From: Phycisphaeraceae bacterium
GTDB lineage: Bacteria; Planctomycetota; Phycisphaerae; Phycisphaerales; Phycisphaeraceae
Reading direction: 5' to 3'
NCBI GenBank assembly: GCA_029260595.1
Contig: JAJDCY010000023.1
Span: forward strand, 372,001 to 436,000
Length of the DNA stretch: 64,000 nt
Below are positions 47,156-58,614 of this stretch, one piece after another; position 1 is the first letter of the stretch; each line of letters starts with the position of its first letter. A model generated the notes under the pieces. It was given only the letters and a program-made list of their open reading frames with translations. It made no database searches and had not been told where the DNA came from. The translations under genes were made by a program, and so were the position numbers.

Positions 47156-48931
47156 ATGCGCAACAGCCAGAAACTCACCACCAGCGATATCGACGCGCGG
47201 TCGGACGGGAAGACCACCGATCAGTTCAACGGGATGACCGGGGCCCAGGTCTTCCACGAGATGATGCACCTGCACGGGGTCAAGCACATCTTCGGGTACC
47301 CGGGCGGGGCGATCCTCCCGGTGTTCGACGCGATCCACGAGAGCCCGCACTTTGACTTTATCCTGACCCGCCATGAGCAGGGCGCCGGGCACATGGCCGA
47401 AGGCTACGCGCGGGCGTGCGGGCGGCCGGGCGTCGTGCTCGTGACATCCGGCCCCGGTGCGACCAACACCGTGACGCCGCTGCAGGACGCGCTGATGGAC
47501 GGGACGCCGATCCTGGTCTTCTGCGGACAGGTCGCGACCGGCGCGATCGGCACGGACGCGTTCCAGGAAGCCGACGTGACCGGGATCACGCGCGCATGCA
47601 CCAAGTGGAATGTGCTAATCAAGGACGTGCGCGACATCCCGCGCCGGATCAACGAGGCCTTCCATATCGCGACCACCGGTCGGCCGGGGCCGGTCCTGGT
47701 GGACCTGCCCAAGGATGTAACCGCTTCGATTATGCGTGAGCCGGTGCGGACCGAGCCTCACCTGCCCGGGTACCACATCCGCGAGCTGGGTACATCCGAT
47801 GAGATTGTGCGCGCGGCGGAGATGATTAACCGGGCCGAGCGCCCCGTGATCTACTGCGGGCAGGGCGTGATTCTGGCTGGGGCACATGACCAGTTGCGCA
47901 CGTTCGCGGCGAAGGGCAACCTGCCGGTGACAACCACACTGCAGGGGTTGGGCGCGTTCGACGAGCAATCGCCGTTGTCGCTGAAGATGTTAGGGATGCA
48001 CGGGTCGGCGTATGCGAATTACGCGATGCAGGCGGCGGATCTGATCATCGCGGTCGGGGCGCGGTTCGATGACCGGGTGACCGGGCGCGTCGCGGACTTC
48101 GCGCCGGAAGCGCGGCGTGCCGAGCGCGAGGGACGCGGCGGGATCATCCACTTCGACATCGCGCCGGAAAACATCAACAAGGCGATCCCGGTGACGCTCG
48201 GGGTTGAGGGCGATGCGCTGCGCAACCTTGAGGCATTGATCCCGCTGATTGAACACCGCGAGCGCAAGGATTGGGTTGAGCAGATTCAAAAATGGAAAGT
48301 GGCTCACCCGTTCCGCTACAAGGACAACACCGACCGGATCAAGCCGCAGACGGTGATCGAAGAGCTATACAAACAGACCCAGGGCGAGGCGATCATCACG
48401 ACGGGCGTCGGGCAACACCAGATGTGGGCCGCGCAGTTCTACCGATGGAAGCACCCGCGTCAGTTCATCACGTCGGGCGGGCTCGGGACGATGGGGTACG
48501 GGCTGCCGTCGGCGATTGGTGCCAAGCTGGCGATGCCGGAGCGGACCGTCGTGGACATCGACGGGGACGGGTCGTTCTGCATGACGGGGTTGGAGATGAT
48601 CACGGCTGCGCAGTATGGGATCGGGGTGAAGGCCTTGATCCTGAACAACGACTTCCAGGGGATGGTCAAGCAGTGGCAGGATCTGTTCTATAAAGAGCGG
48701 TACAGCCACACGACGATGCACAACCCGGACTTCGCCAAACTCGCCGAGGCCATGAACTGCAAGGGCCTGCGCTGCGCGGACAAGCAGGACCTGCCGAGCA
48801 AGATGAGTGAGTTTATCGAGCATGACGGGCCGATCGCGATGGAGGTGGTGGTCGAGAAGCACGAGCATGTCTACCCCATGGTGCCGGCCGGCAAGGCGCT
48901 GCACGAGATGGAACTGGGCGATTTTGATTAA
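47156..48931 (+). CDS. ilvB: Acetolactate synthase large subunit
   Basis: 591 residues of the thiamine-diphosphate enzyme family: [20 protein letters not shown], the catalytic Glu in [23 protein letters not shown]-side [17 protein letters not shown], and the cofactor motif [19 protein letters not shown] ending in LILNN. It condenses two pyruvates to acetolactate, or pyruvate with 2-oxobutanoate, starting valine, leucine and isoleucine synthesis. The start follows GGGAGG by eight bases. The small regulatory subunit ilvN is not next to it, so either it is elsewhere or the enzyme is regulated through the leader. Confidence 0.95.
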   Translation: MRNSQKLTTSDIDARSDGKTTDQFNGMTGAQVFHEMMHLHGVKHIFGYPGGAILPVFDAIHESPHFDFILTRHEQGAGHMAEGYARACGRPGVVLVTSGPGATNTVTPLQDALMDGTPILVFCGQVATGAIGTDAFQEADVTGITRACTKWNVLIKDVRDIPRRINEAFHIATTGRPGPVLVDLPKDVTASIMREPVRTEPHLPGYHIRELGTSDEIVRAAEMINRAERPVIYCGQGVILAGAHDQLRTFAAKGNLPVTTTLQGLGAFDEQSPLSLKMLGMHGSAYANYAMQAADLIIAVGARFDDRVTGRVADFAPEARRAEREGRGGIIHFDIAPENINKAIPVTLGVEGDALRNLEALIPLIEHRERKDWVEQIQKWKVAHPFRYKDNTDRIKPQTVIEELYKQTQGEAIITTGVGQHQMWAAQFYRWKHPRQFITSGGLGTMGYGLPSAIGAKLAMPERTVVDIDGDGSFCMTGLEMITAAQYGIGVKALILNNDFQGMVKQWQDLFYKERYSHTTMHNPDFAKLAEAMNCKGLRCADKQDLPSKMSEFIEHDGPIAMEVVVEKHEHVYPMVPAGKALHEMELGDFD

Positions 48932-49023
48932 CGCGACCGGGGATTGAGGCGATAAACCTGATAGCGGCTGGCCGATGCCGGTCGTGTTATCGGTACACCA
49001 GTGCATCCGTGGAAGGGGTGAAG

Positions 49024-50679
49024 GTGTTGTCGCAACTTTCAACGTCTCGACGTGCGCTCGTTATCGTCGCTGTAATCATCCTTGGAATCACAAGCGCCGG
49101 CGTGGCTGCGCCTGGGCGCTCAAGCCCCGGCGAGCACCCGATCTGGCGCGGGGTTGTGCTCGAGCGGCTGCTTGGTGCGCACATTAAAGATGCGGACGTT
49201 CGCGACAGCGTGATCGCGGCGCTGGATCGAGTGGTGCAACTGGCGCGCAGCGGCGACGCGGCGGCGCGGTCGGCTGTGGACGCAGCCAAGCGCGACGGCG
49301 ACCTTCGCGGCGTCGAGCAACTGCTGAACCGCTTACCGAACGCGACCGATGAGGCTGCGCTAGGGATCGAACTCGCCGCTGTGGAGCGGGTCAACAACAA
49401 CCGCTATGAGAGGCCGCCAAGTGAGGGTTCTGCAACGCAGACCGTTTCTGGTCACGCAGCCGCAGCGGGCCCCTCGGCTGCGTTGCCGCCGGATCGCGAT
49501 AGTCCCGAGTTGGGCTCGCGTGTCTTCGAGATCCCGAGGGATGACGATCTCACGCTGGCTTCGACCTATGCCGAATACGCAGAATCCAGCCTGGAGAACC
49601 GCGACTATGACGAGGTCGAACGGATGTCTCTCAAGGCGCTGGCGCTTTACGAGAAGCTTGGTGAATTGGAAGAAATCTCGCGGATCTGCTTTCAGTTGGG
49701 GTCGATGTATGCGACACGGGACGCCTTTGAGAACGCCGAGCGCTTCTATCAGCGGGCGCTTGTGATCGAGCGCGGGCTTGGTAGAGACGAGTCGATCGCC
49801 GCGGCGTGCGCAAACCTTGGTTCGATCAGTATCGAGCGCGGGAACTTCGCGGATGCGGAGCGGATGTTCCTCCAGGCAGTGGAGATCGAGCAGACACTGG
49901 GCATTGATCACAACCTGGCGACGAACTACGCGAATCTCGGAGTCGTGTACCAGACGGTTGGGAGTTGGAACCGGGCCGAGCGGGCGTACCGCAAGGTGCT
50001 GGCGGCGCAGGAGCGCCTCGGCGACCGTGACGGTCAGTCTTATACGTTCCAAACTCTCGCCACGGTCCATGAATCGAGTGGCGACTATCTCGCGGCCGCG
50101 AGGGCACGCCTACGCGGGGCGGCGATTGACGAAGGTCTGGGCAGGTTCGACGCGGTTGCGCAAGCGTACCGCCGGCTCGGCATGCTCTACGACCAGGCCG
50201 ACGATCCCGAACAGGCGCTGGCGATGCACGGGCGCGCCGTAGAGATGTATCAGCGGATGGACGACCTGAACGGTTTGGCCGCGGCGTGTGCTGACTTGGG
50301 GCTGCTGCACGATCGGCTGGGCCAACACCTGGAGGCGGAGCGCGTGACACGCCAGGCGCTGGCCGCGTACGAAGCACTAGGGCAGTCCGAGGGGATCGCC
50401 CGGTCGTGCGGAAACCTGGCGGTGATCGTCAGGCGGACCGGAAACGTCGAAGAGGCACGCCGGTTGCTGGTCCGCTCGTATAAAATTGCCCGCCAACTGG
50501 GCGACGAGGCGATGATGGCCGATCACAGCGCGAACCTTGGGTTGGTCGCGCAGGACCTTGGCCGCCCCGACAAAGCACGGCAATTCCTCAGCCACGCCAG
50601 AGACCTCTACGACGCGAACCAGGCCCACGAGATGGCTGCACAGGCGCAGGCCTGGATCGACACGCTCGGCGATCACTAG
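49024..50679 (+). CDS. Exported or anchored TPR-repeat protein
   Basis: About 551 residues. A signal or anchor helix near the N-terminus (LVIVAVIILGITSAGVAA) is followed by a low-similarity segment and then by at least eight TPR units of about 40 residues, seen in AFENAERFYQRALVIERGLG, NFADAERMFLQAVEIEQTLG and LGMLYDQADDPEQALAMHGR. Spacing and helix pattern are those of Kinesin-light-chain-like TPR arrays. The start is uncertain: GTG at 49024 has GGAAGG seven bases upstream and is used; GTG at 49009 and 49018 and TTG at 49027 are possible. Partner unknown. Confidence 0.75.
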   Translation: MLSQLSTSRRALVIVAVIILGITSAGVAAPGRSSPGEHPIWRGVVLERLLGAHIKDADVRDSVIAALDRVVQLARSGDAAARSAVDAAKRDGDLRGVEQLLNRLPNATDEAALGIELAAVERVNNNRYERPPSEGSATQTVSGHAAAAGPSAALPPDRDSPELGSRVFEIPRDDDLTLASTYAEYAESSLENRDYDEVERMSLKALALYEKLGELEEISRICFQLGSMYATRDAFENAERFYQRALVIERGLGRDESIAAACANLGSISIERGNFADAERMFLQAVEIEQTLGIDHNLATNYANLGVVYQTVGSWNRAERAYRKVLAAQERLGDRDGQSYTFQTLATVHESSGDYLAAARARLRGAAIDEGLGRFDAVAQAYRRLGMLYDQADDPEQALAMHGRAVEMYQRMDDLNGLAAACADLGLLHDRLGQHLEAERVTRQALAAYEALGQSEGIARSCGNLAVIVRRTGNVEEARRLLVRSYKIARQLGDEAMMADHSANLGLVAQDLGRPDKARQFLSHARDLYDANQAHEMAAQAQAWIDTLGDH

Positions 50680-50784
50680 CCATCCAATCCCCAAGCCGAC
50701 AACGACCCGCCCAGCAGCGATCGTGCTGCGTCAAAGCAACCGGCCATTAGAATGCGCACAATTCGCACGTGGCCGAGAACACTC

Positions 50785-51987
50785 ATGATCGCGAAGCAAT
50801 GTCGGTATCGATGCGTTGTATTGCTTAGCGTGGCTGTGTGCCTGTGCGTTTTATCAACAGCCACTCGGGCGGATCCATCGCCCGATGCAGTGGGTAATGA
50901 TCTAGGTGTGCGTGTCGTGCCGGCCTTCCCTCATCTTCGCTTCGAGCGGCCTACCTATATCACTCATGTCGGCGATGACTCGGATCGGTTGTTCGTGTTG
51001 GAACAGAGCGGGCATGTGTTTTGGATCGACAACGCTGCATCCGCCCGCGAGCGTCACCTGTCGCTGGATCTGCGTCGCCAGACGCGGCGGGTCAATAATG
51101 AGGAAGGGATGTTGGGATTCGCGGCGCATCCGGACTTCAGCGAGAACGGTCGCGTGTTCCTGCACTACAGCGCCGCACCCGGCCGGACGCGCAACCACAT
51201 CAGCGAGTTTCGTATGGATGTCGCGACCGGGGTGATTGATCCGGGATCGGAGCGTGTGTTGCTGTCGGTCGATCAGCCGCGGGGCAATCACAACGGCGGC
51301 ACGATCACTTTCGGCCCGGACGGGTTCCTATTTATCGGGCTGGGCGACGGCGGGTCGGCCGGCGACCCCTTCGGCAATGGCCAGAACCTTGCCACGCTGC
51401 TTGGAACGATCCTGCGCATCGATGTGGATCACGCGGATGCGCCGCTGCGGTACCGAGTCCCCGCGGACAACCCATTCGTAACAGACGATGGTGCGCGTGG
51501 CGAGATCTGGGCGTACGGGCTGCGAAACCCGTGGCGGTTTTCATTCGATCGTGATACGGGAGAACTCTGGGCCGGTGATGTCGGGCAGGTCGAGTCCGAG
51601 GAGATCGATCTGATCGTTAAGGGGGGAAACTACGGGTGGAACTATCGTGAAGGCACGCGGCGATTCAGGCGGAACTGGCGAGTCGCGGGTCCGTTCATCG
51701 ACCCGGTAATCGAGCACGGGCGCGGCGAGGCGCGGTCGATCACCGGCGGGTACGTGTATCGCGGGCAATCGATCCCGACTCTGCGTGGGTGGTACGTGTA
51801 CGGTGACTACGCGACGGGCTTGATGTGGGCGCTGCGGTATGAGGATGAGCGCGTGACGGGGCACCGATTCATCGCGCACGTGCCGGAGATCGCCAGCTTC
51901 GGCGAGGACCAGAGCGGTGAGTTGTATGTAGTCTCACTGACGGGGCTGATCTACAAACTCACGCCGAACGATCGGCCCGCCGACTGA
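50785..51987 (+). CDS. Secreted sorbosone-dehydrogenase-like beta-propeller (PQQ-dependent type)
   Basis: 400 residues with a signal peptide (CVVLLSVAVCLCVLSTATRA). The six-bladed propeller pattern of soluble glucose/sorbosone dehydrogenases follows: RPTYITHVGDDSDRLFVLEQ, EEGMLGFAAHPDFSENGRVF, NHNGGTITFGPDGFLFIGLG and YGLRNPWRFSFDRDTGELWA, then GNYGWNYREGTRRFR. Residues around GLGDGGSAGD and HNGG are where PQQ and calcium bind in the family. It would oxidise sugars in the periplasm with an external electron acceptor. Planctomycetes carry many such proteins, and the substrate is unknown. Starts at 50752 and 50785 are both in frame; neither has a clear site. Confidence 0.8.
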   Translation: MIAKQCRYRCVVLLSVAVCLCVLSTATRADPSPDAVGNDLGVRVVPAFPHLRFERPTYITHVGDDSDRLFVLEQSGHVFWIDNAASARERHLSLDLRRQTRRVNNEEGMLGFAAHPDFSENGRVFLHYSAAPGRTRNHISEFRMDVATGVIDPGSERVLLSVDQPRGNHNGGTITFGPDGFLFIGLGDGGSAGDPFGNGQNLATLLGTILRIDVDHADAPLRYRVPADNPFVTDDGARGEIWAYGLRNPWRFSFDRDTGELWAGDVGQVESEEIDLIVKGGNYGWNYREGTRRFRRNWRVAGPFIDPVIEHGRGEARSITGGYVYRGQSIPTLRGWYVYGDYATGLMWALRYEDERVTGHRFIAHVPEIASFGEDQSGELYVVSLTGLIYKLTPNDRPAD

Positions 51988-52222
51988 TCAATGATTAGTT
52001 GGTCGACCGATTGCGTTCGCACGGAGCATTGTGCCGGATCGCGCGTCTGTGACGATCGTCCGGTCCCATTGCGGATCACCACGAGGTCGGTAAAGCCGCG
52101 CGGGACTTGGGTCGAAGTACTTAATGAGATCGCGTGCGCAGGTTACTTGGAGTGCGGCCATATTGGCTTGGCCCTCGTGCTCGCGCTACATCACAAACTG
52201 GCCGGCGGGAGGAGAGGTAGCT

Positions 52223-55200
52223 TTGCCGAAACCAGGCGCTGCGATTGACAAGGAATCAGGCGACGCGGAGATACCGAAGCCTGGTGCCGACTCCTCCTCC
52301 AGCCGACCCGGCCGACCTGACGCCACCGATTCTGCCACGCCGCGACACACGGCTGCGACACCCGCACCGGCTACATCCGATTTCCCACTGTTGATGAGCA
52401 TCGCCCCGGTCGGGATGTTCCACAACGATGCCCAGGGCAGGTGCGTCTTCGTCAACCAGGCGCTGTGCGAACTAACGGGCTTCACCCAAGACGAAGCTCT
52501 TGGCGACGGCTGGGCCCGCGCGCTGCACCGCGACGACAGGGAGCGGGTAGTCGCCGAATGGATGGCGGCCGTCGAGCGTCGCGAGCCGTTCCGAAGCGAG
52601 TACCGGTTCCTGCTGAACGATGGGCAGATCAACTGGGTCCTCGGCCAGGCGGTTGCGGAGGTCGACGACCACGGCGAGGTGACCGGTTTTGTCGGAACGC
52701 TGACCGATATCAGCGGCCAGAAGCACGCCGAACAGGCGCTTCGAGACGAGAAGCAACGCCTGGCGCTGGCGGTTCGCGGCGGCAACCTGGGCGTCTGGGA
52801 TTGGCATGTCCCGTCGGGCGAGGTCTACTTCAACCAGACATGGGGCGACATGCTTGGCTATGCGGCGGAGGAACTCGAGCCCAATTACCTGACCTGGGAG
52901 CGGATGCTCCACCCGGATGACAAGCCGCGCGTCATCGACGCGCTCACCAAACACCTCAAGAGCATTACGGACGACTATGAAGTGCAGTTCCGTATGCGCA
53001 CGAAGACGGGCAATTGGAAATGGATCCGGGCATGCGGAAAGGTGGTGGAGCGGGACACGGACGGACACGCCGTGCGTATGACGGGGACGCACACGGATAT
53101 CGACACAAGCAAACGCGCAGAGCAGACTCTCGCACGCCACCTCGACCAACAGCGGATGATCGCCCAACTCGGTGAGATGGCGTTAGGCGAGACCGAGATA
53201 GTCGCCCTGATCAAGCAGGCCGCGACGATGATCGCCGAGACACTCGGGACGCAGTTGTGTCAAATCTTCGAACTGATGCCGCTTGGGGAGACACTGCTGC
53301 TGAGAGCGGGCGTGGGGTGGGCCGACGGTCAGGTCGGGAAAGCCGCCGAGCCTGCGTCGCCGGATACCTATACGGGGTATACCCTCGCGGCCGGCGAACC
53401 CGTGGTGATCGACGATCTGAGTTGTGAGAAGCGTTTTTCGACTCGGGGCCTGCTCGCACAACACGCCGTGACCAGCGGGATGCTGGTGACGATCCCCGGC
53501 GAGAATCAGCCGTACGGGGTGCTTGGCGTCTACTCCAGGAACGCTCGAGCCTTCACCCCTGATGAAGGGGTGTTCCTGCAGGCGGTATCGGCTCTGCTTG
53601 GGGCGGTGATCCGCCGTCACCGCGATCAGGAGGCTCGAGAGATCCAGGAGGCCCGCATCCTCGCGACGCGCGACGACATGGAGGCGCAGGCTGTCGAGCT
53701 CGGTGTCCGCTCACAACAGCTCGAACAGATCCGCGCCGCGGCCGAGGATACGAACCAGCAACTGATGGCTCAGATCGAAGAGCGCAAGGGAATCGAGCAG
53801 GCACTGCGGCAGAACGAACGGACGGTGCGATCGCTGTACGAGATCACTTCGCAGCAAGACGCATCGGCTGACGACCAGATCCGCCGCATGCTCCAACTCG
53901 GTTGCCGGCGGCTGGGGATGGAGATCGGCGTGCTTTCGCATGTCTGCGGGACCGAGTACGAGGTGGTCCACGCGCTGGCCCCACCGGACACCGGAATCGA
54001 ATCGGGTATGAGGCTCGACCTAAGAAACACCTACTGCCGCGAGACACTTACCGCGGGTGATCCGGTCGGCTTCGAGCGATCGGTCGGCACGGAGCGGATG
54101 AACCATGCGGCCTATCGGAAATATCGATTGGAGACGTATCTGGGCGTCGCGGTGCGGGTAAACGATGAGTTGTTCGGGACGCTGAACTTTTCTAGCCGTC
54201 AGCCGCGAGAGGAGGTATTCACGGATTCCGAGCGCGATCTGTTGATGCTGATGGCGCGGTGGATCGGGAGCGAGATCGCGCGTGTGCAGGCGGACATCGC
54301 CCAGCGTCACCAGGCCGAGGACCTTCGAGCCACCAAGACCGCGCTCGAATCGCAGACGCGCGAGTTGGCCGCGAAATCTGAGCAACTCGAACAGGCGTGG
54401 GCGCAGGCCCAGGCCGCGACGCGCAGCAAGAGCGAGTTCCTGGCCAACATGAGCCATGAGATCCGCACACCGATGACCGCGATCCTCGGCTACGCGGACC
54501 TGCTGCTGGAAGAGGAGGGGATCGAGAAGGCACCGCGGTCACGAGTCGAAGCGATGCAGACGATCCGGCGCAACGGCGATCATCTGTTGACGCTGATCAA
54601 TGATATCCTTGACCTGTCCAAGATCGAAGCGGACAAGATGACCGTCGAGCAGATCGCGTGCAGCCCGGTGAACATTATCGCCGATGTGCTGTCGCTGATG
54701 AGGCACCGTGCGAAGGACAAGAATCTAACGCTGATAGCCGAGTACCCCGACCGTGTCCCGGCGACGATCCGGAGCGACCCGACGCGGCTGCGGCAGATCC
54801 TGGTGAACCTTGTCGGCAACGCGATTAAGTTCACCGAGCAGGGCGGCGTCACGATCACAACGCGTCTGGTCGCTGACCCAACCGGCGATAACGGACTGCT
54901 GCGGTTCGAGGTTTCAGATACCGGGATCGGTATGACGCCGAAGCAGGTTGGGCGACTGTTTCAACCCTTCACGCAGGCTGATACGTCGACGTCGCGCAAG
55001 TTCGGTGGGACGGGGCTGGGGCTGACGATCTCACGCCGGCTGGCGAAGATGCTCGGCGGTGATATCGAACTGGCAAGCGAGCCAGGCAAGGGCAGCACGT
55101 TCTCCGTGACGATCCGAACCGGATCACTAGCTGGCGTCGAGATGCTGGATGACACCGATGCGTTCACCAGCAGGCCGGCGGCGCCTGCCGTGCCGCAACA

Positions 55201-55606
55201 AGTGGCCAGCCTTCCATCGGGATGCCGGCTGTTGTTGGCCGAAGACGGCCCGGACAACCAACGCCTGCTGACGTTCATCCTGAAGAAGGCCGGAGCGGAA
55301 GTCACCGTTGCGGAGAACGGCCGAATCGCGCACGACAAGGCGATCAAGGCTGCGCAAGCGGGGGCGGCGTTCGATCTGATTTTGATGGATATGCAGATGC
55401 CCGAGTTGGATGGTTACAGTGCGACCAGGTTGCTGCGCGAGAACGGGTACGACGGTCCGATTGTGGCCCTGACCGCCCACGCGATGGCTGGCGACCGTGA
55501 ACGCTGTATCGAATCTGGGTGTGACGACTTCGCGACCAAGCCGATCGACCGAACAAAGCTGCTCGAGACGATCCGCGAGTGGATCGGCAAGCACCACCGG
55601 GCCTGA
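52223..55606 (+). CDS. Hybrid sensor histidine kinase (PAS-PAS-GAF-GAF-HisKA-HATPase-REC)
   Basis: 1127 residues. The start is a TTG at 52223 with GGAGGAGAGG five bases upstream; the frame is open earlier but has no site. Order: disordered Pro/Ala-rich N-terminus (1-50), PAS (about 52-180, [20 protein letters not shown]), PAS (about 185-315, [20 protein letters not shown]), GAF (about 320-480), coiled coil, GAF (about 565-705), HisKA with H745 in [10 protein letters not shown], ATPase ([31 protein letters not shown]), and a receiver with D1056 in [10 protein letters not shown] and KPID. No membrane helix, so it senses inside the cell. The receiver suggests a phosphorelay to an unlinked partner. 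The closest neighbours are a UspA protein and a DUF1802 protein. Confidence 0.93.
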   Translation: MPKPGAAIDKESGDAEIPKPGADSSSSRPGRPDATDSATPRHTAATPAPATSDFPLLMSIAPVGMFHNDAQGRCVFVNQALCELTGFTQDEALGDGWARALHRDDRERVVAEWMAAVERREPFRSEYRFLLNDGQINWVLGQAVAEVDDHGEVTGFVGTLTDISGQKHAEQALRDEKQRLALAVRGGNLGVWDWHVPSGEVYFNQTWGDMLGYAAEELEPNYLTWERMLHPDDKPRVIDALTKHLKSITDDYEVQFRMRTKTGNWKWIRACGKVVERDTDGHAVRMTGTHTDIDTSKRAEQTLARHLDQQRMIAQLGEMALGETEIVALIKQAATMIAETLGTQLCQIFELMPLGETLLLRAGVGWADGQVGKAAEPASPDTYTGYTLAAGEPVVIDDLSCEKRFSTRGLLAQHAVTSGMLVTIPGENQPYGVLGVYSRNARAFTPDEGVFLQAVSALLGAVIRRHRDQEAREIQEARILATRDDMEAQAVELGVRSQQLEQIRAAAEDTNQQLMAQIEERKGIEQALRQNERTVRSLYEITSQQDASADDQIRRMLQLGCRRLGMEIGVLSHVCGTEYEVVHALAPPDTGIESGMRLDLRNTYCRETLTAGDPVGFERSVGTERMNHAAYRKYRLETYLGVAVRVNDELFGTLNFSSRQPREEVFTDSERDLLMLMARWIGSEIARVQADIAQRHQAEDLRATKTALESQTRELAAKSEQLEQAWAQAQAATRSKSEFLANMSHEIRTPMTAILGYADLLLEEEGIEKAPRSRVEAMQTIRRNGDHLLTLINDILDLSKIEADKMTVEQIACSPVNIIADVLSLMRHRAKDKNLTLIAEYPDRVPATIRSDPTRLRQILVNLVGNAIKFTEQGGVTITTRLVADPTGDNGLLRFEVSDTGIGMTPKQVGRLFQPFTQADTSTSRKFGGTGLGLTISRRLAKMLGGDIELASEPGKGSTFSVTIRTGSLAGVEMLDDTDAFTSRPAAPAVPQQVASLPSGCRLLLAEDGPDNQRLLTFILKKAGAEVTVAENGRIAHDKAIKAAQAGAAFDLILMDMQMPELDGYSATRLLRENGYDGPIVALTAHAMAGDRERCIESGCDDFATKPIDRTKLLETIREWIGKHHRA

Positions 55607-55699
55607 CACCTCAGACCAACCACTGCACGAGTCGGTAGGCCTCGGCGAATCACCCATGTTGGGTGCGGGCATTCGCGTGCGTTGGTACGATTGTCAGAC

Positions 55700-56149
55700 G
55701 TGACCTTACCAGCGAAGCACATCCTGGCGTGCGTTGACTTCTCTGACGTGACCGAGTCAGTCATCGCCGCCGCTGGCGAGCTTGCGCGGGTGTATAAAGG
55801 CGGGGTCTGCCTCTTGCACGCGGCGATGCCGGAACCGGATTTCGTCACCTATGATGTCGGGCCGCAGTACCAGCGCGATGCCTTCGCCAAACGTCTGCGC
55901 GACGAGCACCGCAAGCTGCAGGACTACGAGGAGCAGCTAAAGGGCCAAGGGTTGTCCGTCAAGAGCTTGCTGGTGCAAGGCTCGACGGTGGAGAAGATTC
56001 TTGAGGAGGCGGAGCGGTTCAAGACTGATCTGATCGTGCTGGGCTCACACGGCCACGGGTCACTCTACGAGTTGATCGTGGGAAGCGTCACCGAGGGTGT
56101 GCTCCGCAAGACGACCGTGCCGGTGCTGGTGGTGCCCAGCCCGCGCTGA
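55700..56149 (+). CDS. Universal stress protein (UspA family)
   Basis: 149 residues. The fold starts KHILACVDFSDVTESVIAAA and the ATP-binding motif near the C-terminus is VLGSHGHGSLYELIVGSVTE, the G-x2-G-x9-G-(S/T) pattern of the ATP-binding kind. UspA proteins bind ATP and rise under stress. The GTG at 55700 gives the standard N-terminus; TTGs at 55682 and 55691 are in frame. It follows the hybrid kinase after about 90 bases on the same strand, so the kinase may control it, but this is only position. Confidence 0.88.
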   Translation: MTLPAKHILACVDFSDVTESVIAAAGELARVYKGGVCLLHAAMPEPDFVTYDVGPQYQRDAFAKRLRDEHRKLQDYEEQLKGQGLSVKSLLVQGSTVEKILEEAERFKTDLIVLGSHGHGSLYELIVGSVTEGVLRKTTVPVLVVPSPR

Positions 56150-56156
56150 GCCCCGA

Positions 56157-56717
56157 TCAGATGATCACTGCATCGATCCGGGTAAGCATTTCATCAAACT
56201 CCGCGTCGGTGACGGCAGGTTGCGCGGCGGCGTCGTCAACGTGATCGCCCGGCCGCAATGGAACCCAGCTACGACACCCTGAGTACTCGGCGTGGTTGGT
56301 AACAGTCTTTGCCACGCGTAATCGTGATGCTCGTACCGCGACCAGAAACAGTGGCCGATCGGGTTTGTAGCTGAAGCGCATGTCGACTTGCTCGGCTGTC
56401 CAGCAGTGAATGTCATCGAGGACGTCGATCTGGGATCGCCCGGTCACTGGCCATATGCGTGCGGCCTCGCCGATCCCGTGGAAGGTGATTTGACGCGGCT
56501 CCTGCCCGGGCTCGACGACGCTGCACCAGTCGGACTTAATCATAGCCGGCTTCTGGTGGGCCCATGATGGGAAGAGCGCGAATCGCCGGTGTTCAAGCTC
56601 AAAAACACCGGGCCCGCCGGACTCGTGGATCCCGCCCTTGCGCAGAAGGAGCGACAATCGCCCCTCGAGAAGCAGATCACAGACCACGGCCCATTCTTTT
56701 AGTGCGACGTCAAGCAT
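56157..56717 (-). CDS. DUF1802 family protein
   Basis: 186 residues with the DUF1802 pattern: ALKEWAVVCDLLLEGRLSLL, LLRKGGIHESGGPGVFELEH and RFALFPSWAHQKPAMIKSDW. The rest is beta strands and short helices. The family is found in many bacteria, without proven function. It ends eight bases from the UspA gene, to which it is convergent, and starts 26 bases after argS, on the same strand. Confidence 0.8.
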   Translation of the reverse strand: MLDVALKEWAVVCDLLLEGRLSLLLRKGGIHESGGPGVFELEHRRFALFPSWAHQKPAMIKSDWCSVVEPGQEPRQITFHGIGEAARIWPVTGRSQIDVLDDIHCWTAEQVDMRFSYKPDRPLFLVAVRASRLRVAKTVTNHAEYSGCRSWVPLRPGDHVDDAAAQPAVTDAEFDEMLTRIDAVII

Positions 56718-56743
56718 TGTTATTCATCGCTGCGCGACCGCGG

Positions 56744-58510
56744 CTACATCTGCTCGACAACACCGATGCCGAGCAGACCAAGGCCGCGCGCGAGCGTGTC
56801 GGCGGTGACGCGGCAAAGAGCCAGCCGGCTCGCGCGTTGTGCGTCATCTTTGGCGGTTAGGACCGGGCACTTCTCATAAAAGCGATGCAGCGCTGTGGCG
56901 AGTTCGTACAGGTAGGTACACAGACGATGGGGTTCGAGGCTGTCGGTGACGGACTTCACGGCTGCAGGGAATTGGAGCAGCTTGATCGCTAATCCTCGCT
57001 CGGCGGGATCGGCTACGCGGATCGACGCGGCGTCGAGATTCGCCGGATCAATCCCACCCTTACGAAAAATCGACCGCACGCGGACGTAGGCGTTCTGAAG
57101 ATACGGCGCGGTGTTGCCCTCGAAGGCTAGCATCCGATCCCAATCGAAAACGTAGTCCTTCACACGATCGCTTGAAAGGTCTGCGTACTTGAGCGCACCG
57201 ATGCCGATCTTGTGAGCGATGTCCTGCTTCTGATCGGAGGGCAAGTCAGGGCTTTTTTGATCAACAATCGCGGAGGCGCGCGCTTCGGCTTCGTCGAGCA
57301 GGTCTTTGAGTTTGACGGTGTCGCCGCTGCGGGTTTTGAACGGGCGGTTGTCCTTGCCAAGTACCGTGCCGAACGGGACGTGATCCAGCCTGACGCTTTC
57401 GGGGGCCCAACCCGTCTGGCGGAGCACCGCAAATACCATCGCAAAGTGCTGGCTCTGGCGTGAATCGGTTATATAGATGATCCGGTCGGCGTGGAGCTCG
57501 CCGACCCGATATCGAGCGGCGGCAAGATCAGTCGTCGCATAGAGATACCCGCCATCTCCCTTGCGGACGATCATCCCCATCGGCTCGCCTTCACGGTCCT
57601 TGAACCCGGCCGGAAATACGACCTGCGCCCCCTCGCTGGTCTTGAGCAGACCAAGTGTCTCCAAGGCTTCAACGATGCTGGAGAGTTGATCGTTGTACGC
57701 GCTCTCGCCGCGGACATCACACTGGCCCAACTTCACATCAAGCCGCCGATAAACCTCGTCAAAATGCCGATAACTTTCTGAGATCAATTGACCCCAGAGG
57801 TTAGCGGTATCGATATCTCGGCCTTGGAGCAAGACGACTCGCTCACGTGCCCGCCGGGCAAACTCGGGTTCAGCGTCGAACTTCTTCTTCGCATCCTGGT
57901 AGAGCGTATTTAGATCACTTACCCGGTAGTTCCCTATATGAGGTGTCGCACCGGATTCCAACATGTACTCGATCAGCATCCCAAACTGCGTGCCCCAGTC
58001 GCCAATGTGGTTCTGGCGGATCACGGTGTGGCCCAGGCCGTCAAACACGCGCGAGATCGCGTCGCCGATGACCGTGGAGCGCAGGTGTCCGACATGCATC
58101 TCTTTGGCGACATTCGGGCCGCTGTAATCCACGACGACGGTCTGGGGTTGCTTCACTCGCTCGATACCCAGGCGCTTGTCTGAACCGGCGATCGCGATGC
58201 GCTCGTTGATGAACGCGGCGTCCAGGTGCAGGTTGATAAAGCCGGGCCCGGCGACTTCGATGCGCTCGCAGACGCCCTGTAGATCGAGCGCATCACAGAG
58301 CGCCTGTGCGAGTTCACGCGGGTTTCGGCCTAGCTTTTTGCCCAGGCTCATCGCGATGTTGGCTTGGTAGTCGCCGAACCGATCGTTCGACGAGGGGCGG
58401 ATCTGAGCGGCAATCGCAGCGGCTGTGAGATCGGAATAGGTGTCGTCGCCGAGCACGTCGTAGAGCGCGCACTCGAGCCGGCTAGCTAAAAGATCGGTGA
58501 TATCGGCCAC
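56744..58510 (-). CDS. argS: Arginine-tRNA ligase
   Basis: 588 residues, class I synthetase. The N-terminal Add1 domain ends near PGFINLHLDAAFINERIAIA. The HIGH-type motif is AKEMHVGHLRSTVIGDAISR. Substrate regions GDWGTQFGMLIEYML and DGGYLYATTDLAAARYRV are present, as is the DALR anticodon-binding end (LCTYLYELATALHRFYEKCP). The KMSK loop is not clear, which is normal in ArgS. The GTG at 58510 has GGTGGAG six bases upstream and is used; TTG at 58540 and GTG at 58522 are in frame. It is the last gene of the flagellar-side minus-strand run, and probably not functionally linked to it. Confidence 0.95.
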   Translation of the reverse strand: MADITDLLASRLECALYDVLGDDTYSDLTAAAIAAQIRPSSNDRFGDYQANIAMSLGKKLGRNPRELAQALCDALDLQGVCERIEVAGPGFINLHLDAAFINERIAIAGSDKRLGIERVKQPQTVVVDYSGPNVAKEMHVGHLRSTVIGDAISRVFDGLGHTVIRQNHIGDWGTQFGMLIEYMLESGATPHIGNYRVSDLNTLYQDAKKKFDAEPEFARRARERVVLLQGRDIDTANLWGQLISESYRHFDEVYRRLDVKLGQCDVRGESAYNDQLSSIVEALETLGLLKTSEGAQVVFPAGFKDREGEPMGMIVRKGDGGYLYATTDLAAARYRVGELHADRIIYITDSRQSQHFAMVFAVLRQTGWAPESVRLDHVPFGTVLGKDNRPFKTRSGDTVKLKDLLDEAEARASAIVDQKSPDLPSDQKQDIAHKIGIGALKYADLSSDRVKDYVFDWDRMLAFEGNTAPYLQNAYVRVRSIFRKGGIDPANLDAASIRVADPAERGLAIKLLQFPAAVKSVTDSLEPHRLCTYLYELATALHRFYEKCPVLTAKDDAQRASRLALCRVTADTLARGLGLLGIGVVEQM

Positions 58511-58614
58511 GCCGGGCTCCACCTGGGGTTCGCGAAGCAAGGCGGGACATCGTCTTGGCTGAGTTACACCGCGTCAAGGCAGGCGGTGTGCCGTGGGCGC
58601 ACGTGTCAGCGCGG

